Shown: positions 22,601 to 46,500, numbered from the stretch's first letter. The stretch is 64,000 nt of DNA from Galaxea fascicularis (GCA_948470475.1 OX419338.1:13951925-14015924); one strand, 5' to 3'. The notes: generated from the letters alone by a model not told the origin. Program-made: numbers and translations.

Positions 22601-25474
22601 TTTCTTCAAAACAACATTGATGTGATAAGAAGCTAATTTGGATGCAAAATCCTCTTAATTCCTTGTTCAACATAACCAAACATGCCACTAAAGCCCTTGA
22701 AAGTTCGCGAACTTGTCAAAAACTAGTCACGTTTTCTCGGCGCGTTGAAATAATTTTGTTTTCGTTTCTTCTGTCCGGTATGACAAACATGAACGCGTTT
22801 TGAATTCAAAACAATTCCACAGTCAAGCGCTTTATGTAGTCTCTCAGGGGTTAATCTTAATATGAAATAGTATGCGGTATTTTTTCGCTGTTTCGCAGAG
22901 TTAGCAGTGTGTTTTAAATGCAATCGTTTATTTCAAGATCACGCTTAACTTCAACATGGCTTCCGTATCTCCCGGAACGAAAATTTTATCATGCCTTGGC
23001 TCCCAGCTGTGCGATGACTTTATGAAAAATAAGAGTTGTCTTTGTTAACTCACCGTTTGATCGGCTCGGAGGATTAGGGTTTAACGCTCTCGATCACGCA
23101 CGTCTTAACAAGCTTTAATGCAACTTAAATTTAGATAGAAACCTATGGAAAATTTCATTTAGTTTCAAGGGCAAAAAATCTGTATTCATACGATAGAGCC
23201 AATTTGGCCTCATCTATTCACGCTGCACAGTCAAGAATACAAAACTTAAACCGCAAAAGAAACATTACCCCCATTTTATAATGGCATTTGGATTTTAAAT
23301 CTTTTAAGGGACATTACAACGGCTGGCGTTGCGCAAAAAATTTCGTGACTTCGAGGTTCCACCAGAGTGGCCGATCGCGTGATTTTACATTTCATCGAGT
23401 ACAACTTCCGCTCATACATCAAAACGTCAATATATCAAATGTTTTCACTTTCTTAACCACTTGTGTTGTTTTTATACAAGATCTCGTTTCTTTAAACGCT
23501 TCGAAATTTTTATTTCGATCCTCTAACTTTACAAACAAGTGCTTAGCCTTAATTTTACCACCAGCATCAGATAAAATTAGCTTGATCGTTCTTTAAATTA
23601 ATCACAAAACCCACCGAAGCGAGACCTCCGGTGAAGTTTGCGAATTGCAATTGACATTATTAGGTTAGGCTATAATTAGAATTCTTTCTATTTACTACAT
23701 TATTTTTGCTTTCAGTGAACCAGTAATCAACGAAAACCACTACCAATAAAATACATTAAAATTGGAACCTTAATCTAAATTTTGTTTACATCGAAGCACG
23801 TGCTGTTTAAAGTTCACATCTCTGAAGTGAATATATTAATTTTTATAGTTTAGTCGAGTTAAAATACGAAATGTACTGACTTAAGCCTTAATTCGATAAA
23901 TTACATTGTTTGTTTTATACACATTCGACTCATAATCAGTTCATTAAAAACGTAAACAACTTGGAGGTCCTGTTTCACCGAGCTGCGAAATTCAGTCGCT
24001 CGCAAAGAACAGCTATTTGTGGAACTTGTAAACCTCCAGTAAGTCTCCAATCTGTAAAAATAAATGTTGGGGGCAAAAATAACACCAACTCGTGATAGGC
24101 AGGAAAACCGTAGGAAATTTTTCGCACAAAATGGATGTGACAAATAAGAATAATACCGACGCAGTGTTTAAGAATTTAATTTCACGCGCAGCATGTTAAA
24201 ATGTATTGAAATCTCATTTCAACTTCAACTTATTTTCCGAAGAGTTTCAAATAATAATAATAAGAATAATAATAATACAATAGATATACATAAATATCAA
24301 TAGTATATTCTTTAGCTCTCTTTCCATATTATGGTATTCCTCCATGCTTACTTATTATATTTTAATTTCATTGTAGATTCTTGCCTCTCGATTTTGCGCC
24401 CGTATTACTAATTTCTTCATATCTTGACTAAAAGGCACGTACACGAGCAATAAATAAAGAAAAATCGCGAATAAAAATATCTACACCTTCGGTTTAACAC
24501 TTTTCCTCTTAAAATTCAAAATTTGTTAACCGTTGAATCTGTGGTTGAAATCATTTAAGTATGACCATTCAAATGAATTCTACTGAACAGTACAATCATG
24601 TTGGTCATTTTACAACTGTTGGAGTATTTGTCAAGTTTTGCGTCTCGTTCTGAGAGGGAAAGAATTAAGACTTTGGGTGCATTGTCCTATCGGCAAGAAT
24701 GGTAGTTGAGCGCTCTGGATCAATTCTTTGCGATGAATTTTCTGAGTTCTAAGATTATCCACACGTCTTTTAAAAGCGATTGAGTTTTAAAATGAAAACA
24801 TGAATAACGTTGAAGTTGGGCCGAAAACTTCCACTTTCAAAGGACCGATATTGAAAAGTCAAAAGAAAAACAAACATGCTCTCCATGTCGACTTCAGTTG
24901 GCGAAAGAGAACGCTTCTATTACGGCCCGTGTCTAATGGCCTGTTAACCCTTTGTCAACCACAAGCATGAAGGTAACTTTCAGTCGAGTCTCTAGAGGAA
25001 TCATCAAATCCTGCGCCTTAGTGTTTCCACTAGTGTGAACGCTCCTACGCACTACTTAGTGTGAAGTTTAACGTTAAATTCGCATGTGAATACGGGTAAA
25101 ACGTGAGCACCACTTTCCTGTGGTGCTGTTTATAATGCTGAGCATGGTCGTTCTAACTTTTGAGTTGGTGGACAAAATCTGAAAGTGCGACCATTCAAAC
25201 GAAACTGGGCTATTTGTTATGCCAAGCATCTAACTTTAAGCACGTGGATGAAATCCTAAAGTGTGACCAATCAAAGGAAACTCGCTCAGCCTTGTACAGT
25301 ACTTTGATTTGGTGTTCATTATTTTTGCAATATTCCAGGTTTTTGAAACCCGGTCAAATAAAGCTTGGGCCAAAGAGACTTTCAAATCTGGAAGGGTTTA
25401 AATTTGAATAGCCCGTTTAGTAAACATGAACTAGCACTACGTTTTTCTACAGATAACTAAGCGATTCTTTTTCG
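19690..25474. other. Intergenic region between the noggin-like gene and RUNX
   Basis: No gene is recognised. Short open frames at 21384-21713, 21879-22208 and 23288-23596 lack domains or splice support. An AAT/AATAAG microsatellite lies at about 24248-24277. The RUNX 3' UTR must enter this region from the right, but I cannot place its poly(A) site. Confidence 0.4.
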
Positions 25475-33720
<8,246 letters not shown>

Positions 33721-36700
33721 ATGACTAAATCTAAATCAAAAAGTAAGAAGAACGACAAAGGAAAGGAAATCGGTAATTTACCCAACGCCAACGATACTAG
33801 AGTGAGTAAAACGCATGCAATGTTAGCCGGAACTTGAAGAAATCGTTTCAATTGAAGGCCGCCATATTGGATGTGTTGGTTCGAATGTCCCAACGAGTTT
33901 GTAAGATTGCTTTCTTGCCGATTAATAGTTAGATTAAGCTTTCGTGACAACCGAGAAGTAATTATGTGACCCTGTAGCGTACCTGAGCGTATCGTAAGAA
34001 TTTAATTGAATTTTGAATTCGATGAATGCAACGGTTTATTCAAAGGACTAACTGATTGATTTCCGGTTCGCAGACCCCAAGCTCTTGCGACACACGTCCG
34101 CCGACTCCAGCAATTCAAAGTCCTGTCACCTCGACTTCCAGACTGCCGAAGCCGTGGTTTCAAAACGAAATTCTAAGTATGATGTAAGTAAATAGAAATC
34201 AATCCGGGATTGGTGTTTTAATCTTATTTGCGCCACAAACACGAAATCTTCGCGCCTGTAAAAACGTCCTGGTCTCGTTCAGGCGACAATACGTTCGTGG
34301 TCGCAGTTAATTGTTGTGCAAACGTGTTTTTGTTGAAGTTTCAACCGCCATGGATTCGATAATGGCCCACCTAAACAACCACGCGTTGATGACAATGCGC
34401 TTGGTTAGCATATACATCAACGTTGGAGGTCGAAACCACCACTTGTTTACAATCGTGTTAAGAGGTTGATAAAATGTTTGACTTGGTTATGTGCTCTCAA
34501 GCGCGCCTTGCGAATACACAGGCCTGTGTGTATGCTTTGAAGTTGCGGTTCGTTTGTCGCTATTTTTTGAATTTCGAGCGAAAAGGCTTGCCGAAATGCG
34601 CCGATTCGTTTCAAAGCAGGTCATCACAGAGTGGTTTTGTTGCGATTTCCTGAGGCCAATTGTTGAGCAGAATAATAGGTCTTTAATTCAGCGCGACGAT
34701 TTATGACAGCTTCGGATAATGTGTTATAATGATTTGCCCTCAGGCCAGGAAACAAGCGCTGACTTACAATTGACAAAATATTTTCCCACGAAGAAGCCGC
34801 AAAACGTTTGTGACAAGTGTAATTAGGACCGCAATAATGTCGCCGCGGTTTCTTAGAGAATAGGGGTTATCAAGAAAAGGACATGTCTGTGTGAAAACTC
34901 AATTGCGTGAGAACACGGCTGTTTACTGATTCGATGAGCCGTTCGATTCAATTAACGCCACGTGGAAAAGAATGGACCGAACACTACGAAAGAATGTTAA
35001 GGTGTAGCCACGCTGACCTATTGTGGAGTTGCCGAAACTCGATTTTATCACATTGTATCGCTACATTGATCACACTTCAAAGAATTCCAGTGATATCGCT
35101 ATCTCTATCCTGTAGTTGGTGCAACTACCCGTCTATTTGTTGACAAACGGTAGTAATCGACAAACATGTAAATTGAACTCGATGAGAGTAATTTTAAGGC
35201 GATGGTATTTTTAGTGTCCACAACTGAACGAAAATAATTGTTGTGGGGTCACTGCTAAGCATTTAGAATCTTTAGCACAAATAGAAATGCTAAAAAAAGT
35301 GTCTTTATCTGTCATAGGTCGTTATGGATCCAGCTTAAAGTCTTATTGGTGATAAATAATTTAAGACTCTATCAGGTGCTATACAAAGTTAGCCCATTTT
35401 CAAAATCCATTATAATTCTGTCTAGGTGTGTTTGACAGGTAGCACATAAAATCTATACATATAATGCAAAGTTGATGTGTTATGATTTTTTAGCATTCCT
35501 TTTGCAGGTGTGTTAGTCTTTTAAATGGGAATGTACAGTGCACACTAAGTGACCAAAAAAGTCTCCATTACTAAGTGCGATCATGCAATTAGAATTGCTT
35601 AGTTTTTATAAACTACTTAATTGAACAAAAGCTTAAAGTTGATCATCTCTATGGGATTATATTTATCGGCAACATTAAACAAAACTTAATCGGCTCTTCC
35701 CATTGCAGCTAAGTTTCCATACAAACACTAAAACATCTCCTTCCTCTCTTTAATTCATGGTAAATATAAATTATGTGGTCTTGTTGCAAACAGGGGGTCA
35801 TACCAGCCAAACATTAATTGTTTTGCCAAAGACATTCTGTCAACAGTCTGGTTCTTAAGTGGGTAGACCTCCATTATAAAAGATCAAAGGGACTCTAATG
35901 TATAGGTGGGGCAGGAACGTTTTTCCCTTAATTGCTTTGTCAAAACAAAACCCCATTAGAGGGCATCAGTATGTTATGTTTATAGGTGTATCATGCCAGA
36001 TGATTCCTCTTTGTAATGTAAGGAATATGTATTCAAAACAAATGACTGCTTTGGGAGAGAGCTAACCAGAAGATTGAAGATTAAGTAATTAACTCCTTAT
36101 CTTATATAAAAGTAACATTAGATGTACCTCTGAGATAACAGCTGGCTGCCACTATCTTCCTTGATAGCCCTTTCCTGCCCAACTCCCACTTTCTTTAACA
36201 ATAAATTTATTTTCCTGACAAATTGTTGGGGAGCCAGCCCTATGTATTAGCATAAAATACTAAATTGCTAGAAATGCTAGGCAGCCTTGATGTCTCTTAA
36301 AATATAAACAAGGTATTTTTGTGCAGATTGTGAGTGTAAAGAAAAAGAATGTACATGTATAAAGTGGAATCCAAAAAGAGTCTCAAGTAACTTCTCATTT
36401 TCCAAAACAATGAAAATAATGATTCATAATAATAATTGGAAAAAACTTAATACCGGCCTGTGATCATGACAACAATGTAAGGATATTCTCTGTGAGTGAA
36501 GCTAATTATTTCTGTAAACTAAATAAGGTGTATAGATTTTCTAATTTTTCTGAGGATATCAATCTGCTTGTCTTACACATCTTAAACTACAGTAAAACCT
36601 GCGCAGTAGGAGGCACTCTCCATGAAAACCTGCTTTTTCCACAGCATTCTAAGAACTACAAAATTATGTGGTCCAACAAATGAAGGTAGCATGCATTTAG

Positions 36701-37479
36701 TGTATGGTTAAGTTATCCAAGGGTCTCAAGATAAATAATTATTGTTTTCAAAACTATAAAACTTGTTTACAAGTCTGTTGAACTAAAGGGAAGAAGATGC
36801 ATGTAATTTTTTTGCTGTTATAGCTGTCTTGGTTCACTTATTACTGCAGTCATAGTCCTTTGTAATGCTGTAGCAATGTTAATTTCAAGAATCTGTTAAT
36901 GTTTCTTAGAACGTTAGAAATAGGTTGGCAGTGTATGTGTATTAAATTAAAGGGGCTATGTCACACTATTTTAGCATCTTTTTAAAGCTCAAAATATCTC
37001 TTGCCATCAATTGAGATCCAAAAATAATGGTCTTGTTTTGTTAAAACTGTTTCCTGTTGTCTGTTGCTACCAATGAGGCAAGGATGGAAATGGATTGAAT
37101 TTAATTGGGCCAACTTTTTCAAGGTTTGATGTAATAATAATAATAATAATAATGATGATGATGATGATGATGATTCATGTAGTGCTTTTTCCCAAGGCTC
37201 AAAGCACTTTACATCACTTTTTGGGGGACTTTACCAGACTGCTTTTATAAGTGCAAATTGCAGCCACGCAGTTTATAATCTTATTAGAATGAATAGTAGG
37301 ATCAACCCAGGTGCCCTCAGAACAGAATAAGTTATAGACCATCACACCAGGGACTATGTCTCCTACTCTTTCCCATCAGTGTGTGGGTTCTTTAACGTCC
37401 CACACCAGTATTGTGAGATGGGACCTCAGGTTTGTTGTCCTTATCTGAGAAGACTAGGAAGTCTAACCATTTGCAGATG

Positions 37480-37510
<31 letters not shown>

Positions 37511-40500
37511 AAAGACCCTGAGTGTTTGTCTGGTGGAGGTTTTAACCTGTGACCTCCCACGCAGCAGTCTGGTGTTATGCCAACTGAGCTAAGCAGTTGG
37601 TTGACAAAAAATGCCAAAAACATTATTATGAGTTGTTCTCTTTGCTAAAATTAATTTTATATCCACCTCATGGTTTATCAGGAACATTGTAAAAGCTCCA
37701 AGTAATGGTTTTTGGAAAGAATTGATTCAATGATAATACAACAAAATTGTCGTGATGTAGTCCCTTGAGGTGAATGTTTGTAGGAATTAAGAAGTCAAAA
37801 TGTTAGAGTTCATTTTAAAAGGTGAAGAAAAGGGTGTCTATTTAGGAAGACATGATATTTTGACTCTAATGTGTGCTACTCAAATTGCAGCTTTCTTTGA
37901 GTTGGGACATATGTTTGGTAGCCCCATTGTGAAACTGGTCTCTCTTACTTGAAGTGAATTCAAAGCTGTTCAAAGTTTTTAACTGCTTTCCATGTTGTCC
38001 AACTGTGACTACTGATTGTTCAGGGAAGATGGTCTATTTTGATTTTATGAAACAAAATATGTCATTCTATATGACCATAATTTACCATAATTAATTATAT
38101 AACTAAAGGGCAGACATAATAATATGGTCTAAATTCTCACATTAGATTTAGCTTCTGAAAGTTTTAACTCTTGCTTTTTTAGGAAATTTTACTTGCAAGA
38201 AATGTATTTGAAGAATTTGTCATGGTCTCAAAAATTAACTTGTAATTATTGGTTTGATTAAATTGCAAGCAGGATTAAAACCAAGAAACTTTTTTTTTTA
38301 TCTCCAGCCCCAACTAGAGCTAAATCCCATTAAGAAGTTAAATTTCAAGAAAACATAAAAGGCTTTAAGTTTTGTCCAAGACATGTTCGAGCAGTTTCTT
38401 AGCATAATAATTACTTTTGAGACCATTAAGAAGTGAAGTTGATCTGAAATTCCATTTCTCAGGAGCTCCTCTCCAACAAGCAGTGATCAAATTTGCTAAT
38501 TAAGGAGTATCAAGCCAGCAGTCTTTTAATTAAGGTTGCTGTGTATTATTTGAGACATTCCTTTGCATTCATGTGTTCTGAGTGAAAAAGGTCTCTGAGA
38601 TAATTAGCAATGTTATTCATTTCTTTCTATTGCCACAGTGTTGATAAATTATTGTTTTTTCATTAATTATTGTAGACTTCAAATTACTGTCACACCTTGT
38701 TGATTCACATGTTTTATCACTCCATCTATTGTAAAAAGTAAGATGTTAATGTAACAGCTTCAATTTGAATTGTCTTGACCAGTTGTGTGCTATGGTGTGA
38801 TTTATTGCACAGTTACAAGGAGATGTAAAAACAGAAATTTGAATATTTTCTTAACTTAGCAATTAGTTGTATTTAAAAAAAGGCATTGCGTGCTTATCCT
38901 TTTTGGCTCAAAGGGCACCCGTGGAGGTATTTGGTGACCTGATAACCTCTCTGTAATGATATGTACTCTATTTTAAGTCATCTCACGCAGCGCTGTGATG
39001 ATCCTCTATATTGAGTTTTAATATAAATCAGTAAAACTATTAATAAAAAATCCCAACTATTTGCTTCTGTGTCAAGGGGTCTTAAATACTGAGATGTTGA
39101 CCTTTTAAGATGGTAAATTACTTCTAAAATTTAATAAGGATCTTCAGAATATGTGATATTATGCATGCTTTGGAATTGATCTGACAAGTTCCTCTTTGTT
39201 TCACAAATCTATATTGATCCACTTGTGTTATCAGATTGTGATTAAGTTATGATCAAAATGCCTGTGTATTTTTAGGTGAATGAGTTTTAATTAATTTCTT
39301 GGCCGCAATATTTTTATAATAATCATGCAGATTATGGAGGCAATACCTTGGATAACTGACACATTTTATGGTAAACTTGTAGTATGTACAAACTGAATGG
39401 AAATAATAATTACTGTTTGTTTGGTGCACTTTTCTTTTTAAGATTCAGTGTGGTTCACATCATTGACAAAAACACGAGCTGTGTTATATTGGTCTTAGAG
39501 CTTAACACATTTTTATGGAGTTGAAGGTGAAGGATTCCTACTGAAACCTTAAGTGCGCTCCTCCTACTACTTTCTCAAAGACAACCTTGACCTTAAGTGG
39601 ACAACTAATAGCTTAGAACTACATTGCATTTGATTTCAGTAGCACTCAAGTTAGCTTGTAGCTGTGCCAAAGAAAAGTACTGTAGGTCAGAGAGCTTTCT
39701 TTTGAATGGTTGCTCATAGGGATTTTATCAACAGATCAAGTCAATTTTCTTAAGATAATCATAAATAGCAGCATAAGATGGTACTCAGCTCAGTGGCCTT
39801 CAATTGCATTGTAGCATTTTTTCCAGAGTGTATGATTTGAAACTGCAATTTAAATTTACATGAACTGACAATTAATTGACTGGGCAGTTTCATAATATGT
39901 CATAAAAAGTCTGAAATTTGTGATCTGATCAAGTGTTCTATTTCAGTTCTTTCAGCTAAAAAAAAAAAAAATTAAGGTCAGGAACATGTATGATCTGTCA
40001 TCTAGTCATCCTCCAACATTCATGTCACGTACAGTGTATGCTATGCATTAATTAGTGTAATTGATATTAAAATTTGGCATCTTAACTGGTGTTATATCAT
40101 GACTGTGTGTTCTTGTCTCCTTGATTTCCCCCTTGCTGGATCCAAGAGAAGGAAAATCAAGGGGGATCCCATTCCCTTGGTTTGTTATGCTAAAAAAATT
40201 GCCACCTCTTAATGAAGTTCTCTTTACAGTTGCCGACTTGGTAGTTGATCTGTGTGCATTTTTGATTATCGCCGCAGCTATAATAGTGCAGCATTTTCTG
40301 TTGTAATAATGGCGTTCCTTGATTTTGACATAGTAAGTTTTAGAGACTTGTTATATTGGGCAAAATTTCAGAGCACTAGTATCATATAACATCAAATAAA
40401 ATGAAAGAAAAATATTGTTAAGTTTGTCTTTACTTTGTGTACATGTGGACCTTGACTTTGTATTGTTTTCAAAGGAAGGGAATTAAACAGTCAACATTTG

Positions 40501-43500
40501 AAGGGTTGCTATTAAATCTGTCAAATTTAAAATTCCAAATTGCTCATGATCCACTTAATGTTTTACATCTGGCTGTCACTTTAATATTAAAACACTGCCC
40601 TGCAAAGGTATGGGAAAACCTGTTTTTCTATTTTGTTAGAGTTGTCGTGAAATGTATTGGAAATTTAATCGCTCACTCCTGAGTGAGATGTCTTGTGGCA
40701 GCTAGCCCATGAAATAAAATTTTCTGTTTGCTAATTTTGAAAGGCCTTTACAAGTAAGTAAGAATGGCACTTTGTTTTTTGAAAGATCTTCCTTCAGTCC
40801 CGAGATTTTCAAGTTTTTGCTTAAAAATTGATGATGTCACAAGTAGTTTAAGGAAGTATGTTTGTCACAAAATCAACTATTATCTCTGGAAATATTTGAC
40901 TGATGCCATTCAAACTTGGCACCAGTAACGTAAGTCAGATAAGATACAAAATGACACCCACTGTCTTGTTATCTTGGCAACAATTTGGCTTCCCAGTCTA
41001 TTTCATGCAACTTTCACTTTCCCAGTTTTTGTGTTAATTTAGCATTGTTCACTTAGGATGAGCTAGTGAGTACAGACGTTAGGTAATATGGGCATCACAT
41101 GTGTTTCAAGTATGACCATCAGTCACTAATATCTGGTCAAAAATGGAGATATTTGGTTCTTGGCAAACAAGGCCTGGAGCCTAGAATGTTGCCATAGCAA
41201 CATTATAGGACATATCATTTTGCATCTTATCTGACATACATTACTGGTGCCAAGTTTGAATGGCATCACTCAAATATTTCCAGAGATATTCTTGATTTTG
41301 TGATGTGTATTCTTACTTAAACCATTTGTGATGTCATCAGTTTTCAAGCAAAAACTTGAATATCTTTCAAAAGAGAATGCGGCATTCTTACTCACTTTTA
41401 AGGGCCTTTCCAGTAAGCAAATATACTTTTTATTTCATAGGCACTTTCATGCTACATGTACATGATGCCCACATGTTCCTAGACAGCAGCATACAAGCAA
41501 TAAAAATAATATTGTTAATAATAATTTTTTTTCTGGGAGGGCAGATGGAAATTTGCCTGAACAAAGTGGTTCATCATCTTTGTGACTTCATGTCGGCTTT
41601 TTATACTAAATACTTGTGATCATGAGCAGCACACAGCAACAGATTTTGTCCACTTTATTTATTTAGTTTCATCTGATCACGCAGACTTCTTTGGGAATTT
41701 AACAAGTTTGATAAAAGACCTACCGGTAGTTTTACACTAAATGGTTGAACAGTATGAGTCACATTCAAATTAGGGTGTGCATGGACAGCCAAAAACACCC
41801 ACCAACAAGTATGCGCAGCATACAGCTTAGGATTAATGTTTAATTTTGGGGCTCATGATTGAATGTTGAATCATGAACCCCAAAATTAAAAATAAATATA
41901 TTTTAGTATGAATCTAGTTTTTTTATATCAATCTTGTTAAATCTGTGATGAAGTTTGTGATCAGACCAAACAAGCCGGATAAAGAGCAAAGTTGACAGGA
42001 TCTGTTACTGTGTATTCTTAGAAGAGAACATAATGCAAAAAGTTGCTTGACTTTAATTATCAGGTATGCATTTGGTGACTCAAGGAAACCTTCCACAGAA
42101 TCAGCCATCCTCATTGAACAGATTGTACATTCACAGATGGCAAACATGGTAAGATATTGTTGAGATTTTCTTAGAATCTAAGTATCAAAAAATGTAGGCC
42201 CGTGTTTCACTGGAAGGCCCAAGGTGTAGAGTGTACGTTGTGGGAACATTAGAGGGGTTTGTATAATAACCTAGTTGATAAATGACCTAGCTCACCAGGG
42301 GTGCCTTTAGCTCAGGGGTTAGAGCATCTGACCGGTGATTATATATTTCCTGCCTGGGTAAACCTTTTCAGTTGTCCTATTGCTTGTCACCAAGCAACTA
42401 GCTTATCATCTTTCTCACTGGCATGTTACAAAGAGTAGTGAGACTTACGACAGAGAGGGGAGTTGTGTTCCTTTTCATTTAATAGATGTTTATAAATATA
42501 TGTAGCTTTACTTGAAAGGTGATCTTTGAATAGGACTTTAAAGAGAGAAATGGAGGGGGAAAAGTTGTCAGCGGAAAATGTTCAACCAAAAAAGTTCTTA
42601 CGTGGCTCTCTACACAGTTTATTTCCTCTTCATGTGAACATAACATTACAACTTTTTAATTGTGCTTGTACTAATACGTTGTAATGGACCACTTTGAAGA
42701 TGTCATGCAAAATAACAATTTTTTGTATTTTTCGTGCAAACAAAAAACAACCTCCATAGATGGATTTATATGGCAGGGGCAGCTGCTTGTCCCCCGCCAT
42801 ACATTTCTCTGTAAAAATTAACAAGTTTGGTGTCTCATATTTCCACTAGTTTGCAAGGGATTTTTATGAAACCTTGCATAATTACTAAATTTGGCATGAC
42901 CTATGGAGGTTTTTTGTTTGTATGAAAGATACAAAAAATTCTTATTTTGGGCTCTTACTTCGTGTACCGGACACAAACAAAAGAACAAAAACATGGAACA
43001 ATACCTCAAAATCCCTAAGGCACTGACAGAAAACAATAGTTTCTTTTGTTGTACGTCATCTGTGCTGGTACACGAAGTAAGAGCCTTATTTTGCATGACA
43101 TCTTCAAAGTGGTCCATTAATATTAATTTGTTGCTTATTTTACTGTGATGGTAACAGGTTGTACGAGCGGCTGAGGTGACAAACATGAGAGGTGGCAGAT
43201 TCATGAGTGTTGAAGACATCATCTTTTTAATGAGGAAAGACAAAGTAAGTTTACTTTTGTCAGGCTAGATATTAAAAAGACAAATTGGTTTTGTATGCTT
43301 GCGAGGATGTGAACTCTTACACTATGCATTGAACTGGTAAGTGCTGATTGAGTGTCTTTCACATGTTTCTGTGTTTTCAATGCAGGTAAGATGTCTAATT
43401 GTAAAATTTAGTCTTTACTCAAGACTATGAAGGGGCATAAAGTAATGCAGTGAGATGTACCATCCCTAAAGAACTGGGCCTGTATAACTTTTTGAAAGGG

Positions 43501-46500
43501 GGAACATGCCCGTGGAGGCCTTTGAGGTGTGACAGAAAAAGGCCAAGAACTTTGATTTTTAAAAGCATATGGCACTCTGCTGTCAATGGACATATACATC
43601 TAGAAGAAGAACTTATGAGGAAGGACATGAACTGTGGTGTAGCGGTTGAGGTGCTGATGTCTTTATCCAGTGGTCATGTGTTCAACTTCTATCTTAAAGT
43701 TTATTAATTGCTGGCCCAGGTTGCCGTACAGTAGATCTGCATTCAACTCTAAATTGGGCATTGGGATTTATTTAGTCGTGAGAATTTAATTACTGACCAG
43801 AGTGTCTGTACATGTCTGTAAACCAGCTTTGGGTACATGCAGCCTTAAGTCCTCTATAACGAATGCATTTGCCAATGCATGTGAAAGTGAGAGTTGAGTG
43901 AAATGGTTATCAATGATTTCTTACTACTTTTCACTCAAATTATTGCAGGAAAAATTGAAGAGGCTTATCAGATATCTCAATTTTAAGGAGATAAAGAATA
44001 AATCTCAGAAACAAACATCTCAGGATGATGATGAAGTCTTGGAAGCTTCAGGTAAAAAAAGGCAATGTAATTTGATTTTTATAACCTGCACAGTGGTGCA
44101 GTGTGATGAATTGAAGATTGGAAGGTTGAATATAGCTTGAGACTTGGTCGGTCCTTGCATTGTACTGTAGTGTGCTTGCTTTACACAAAGAACTTAATTA
44201 CATGTCTGCATCATTTGTCTAGAACCAGTTATTAAATGAACACCGGTAAAAGAATGTCTGGAATGGACTGCAAGCAGTGGTGAGAGCACTCTCCTCCCAC
44301 CAGTGGGGCTGAGTTCAATTCCTGGACTTGGCACCATACAGTTGTATGTGGGTTGAGTTTGTTGGTGACTCCCTTCTCTGCTCCGAGAGGTTTTTTGCTA
44401 GTTACCCTGGTTTTCCCCTCTCCTCAAAAACTAGCATTTCCAAATTCCAATTTGATCTGGAACATGGAGAAGACATTTGAACGAGTTCTCTGGAGCTCTT
44501 TGGTGTTCTGTTGGTAAACAAGTTATAATTATAATTAACATGTTTTATGGCCTGTATACTAGCTTGCACCTTTGAATTTTTTTGGAAAGGAGTGCTAAGA
44601 GACTTAATGGAGTGGGCCAATCTTGTGAGGAGAGTTGGGATAAGTAAATAAAGCTTCCTTGAATATGTGTCGTATGGACCATTAATGCCTGATGTGTAAT
44701 TTGGCCTTTGATTTACCTTTAGGGCAGGCACAGACACATATTTAAAAGTCATGATTCTTCCTGTTGGCCTCAGTATGCAAACTACATACTCTTCATTGAT
44801 TTGCGATCAAGGTATTCCTTATTTTTCTTGCAGTAAGTGAAGTTAAAGGGAACAAAAGACGAAAGATTTCTTATGACTTTGTCAGTGCCATAGATCAAAC
44901 AGGTTGGTTTGTTAAAAGGTGAATGTATTACACTACCCCTGCCAGCATCTAAACGTAGCTCGCATTTCTATGACTGTGGGAGAAACTACAGCTAATTCAA
45001 CATGAACCAGTTTTACAATAATGATGGTGATTATGATGATGATGATTATTGGGAGGAGGATAATGATGGTTACACATATGAAGTCCTGGGAGCAGTGAAG
45101 GGGGGTATTCTGAGGTTGCCTTGAACATTGTGGTGGTCAATCTCATCTCTGATTTTATCATCTCTTTCACATTCCTGCATGGGGTGGGTGGGTGAGATCA
45201 AACATTGACTAATAGCAGCTGTCAGTGGTGCCTTTACAGTGCTTCATCCAATCTCGCATGACAGAAGAATAAAATTATTCTAAACTGCCATGAGACTTTG
45301 TGATATGTGTGTACATGCCTTTCTGTTGCAGGGGATCTTGTTGCTTTGTTTGATGATGATGAAACAGATGAAGTCAAACAAGAAAGAAATGAGGTGGATA
45401 TGCTGGCTTTAGTTTCCTGTCACTCATAAAAAAATTGTTCTTATTTATGATCATCATGGTAAATGTTTTCCTTTTTCAGAGAGCAGAACGTTTATCTCGC
45501 ACCCTTGATCCTCAACAATATATGGAGTTTACAGAGTGTCGACAAGCCAACTTTAGTGAGTGACTAACTTAAATACAATGAAGTTGATTTTTTAATATTT
45601 CACAAGTGAATGTTATTGTACTTTAGTAGACATTTGTTTGTTGACAGGAAGTTTCTATTCTATTTCCCACAGATAAGAAGGCTGGAAAATTTAAGGAATG
45701 GTTGGACTGTGCATCACTTATTGACATGAAGCCCAATACACCTGTCATGGAAATCTTCAGTTTCCTGGCATATGAGACAGTTGGGCAGGTAGAGTAGTTT
45801 ACTATATGCATACCTTGTGTTGTGGTGTTCACTGAAACCAAATATCCATTAGGATAATACAGCCCTACCACAAAATTTAAGAGACTTCTGGTAGTGCTCA
45901 TTCTTATTGAAAAAAATCCATGCAACTACCTCTTGAAGAGAACTGATTAAAACAAAACGCCATGATTCACTTGACATTCTAGTAAGTTGACAATGTTCAA
46001 AACAATGGAGATGTTGATTGCTATTAATTTTTTCTTTTTATTGAACAGATAGTTGACCTAGCACTGCTGGTGAAAAAGGATGTGGAAAGAAGTGATGTAA
46101 TGACACAGGTTATGCCGCCCGTCTCTATCCTGTCAGAGAGCCAATCATCTGTCGCCACTCCAGGAAGTGCGACATCTACCCCGTCTACCCCTAACCACAC
46201 TCCTCCTGGCACCCCAACCACACCCACTACTCCATTTCTCCCAAGCCCTACCCCGAGTGGATCCAACAATACATCATCAACAGCACAGAACTCATCACTA
46301 GCCACAAAACCCAAGAGCAAGAAGAGAAAATTGAAGGTCAGTATTTCACCTCTGGCAGAATGAACTATGATTTGAGGGAGTACAAACTCACAGAGAGAAC
46401 GTGAAGAGTGAAGTCACATTGCATGACTGGAAACAGTTTTTTTAGGGTAATTTGACCAAAGTTCTGAATACAGGGTTGGTACGCGTCTTGAAAACCCTTG

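Larger units (their letters stand above)
34184..42063 (+). other. SUPT3H intron 2 (7.9 kb)
   Basis: Donor GTAAGT at 34184 and acceptor ATTATCAG ending 42063; codon ATG is split across the intron (AT|G). It contains a reverse-strand SINE (37131-37605) and a foldback element (40706-41441); the rest is AT-rich single-copy-looking DNA. It is by far the largest intron of the gene, and the closest large block to RUNX on this side. Confidence 0.8.

Noticed and set aside
40121..40306. 61-residue open frame with a hydrophobic C-terminus
   Set aside because: It lies deep in SUPT3H intron 2, spans a small inverted repeat, and lacks a supporting start context or homologue.
45968..46320. Minus-strand open frame rich in Gly/Val
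   Set aside because: It is the reverse of the Ser/Thr/Pro-rich SUPT3H exon 10.
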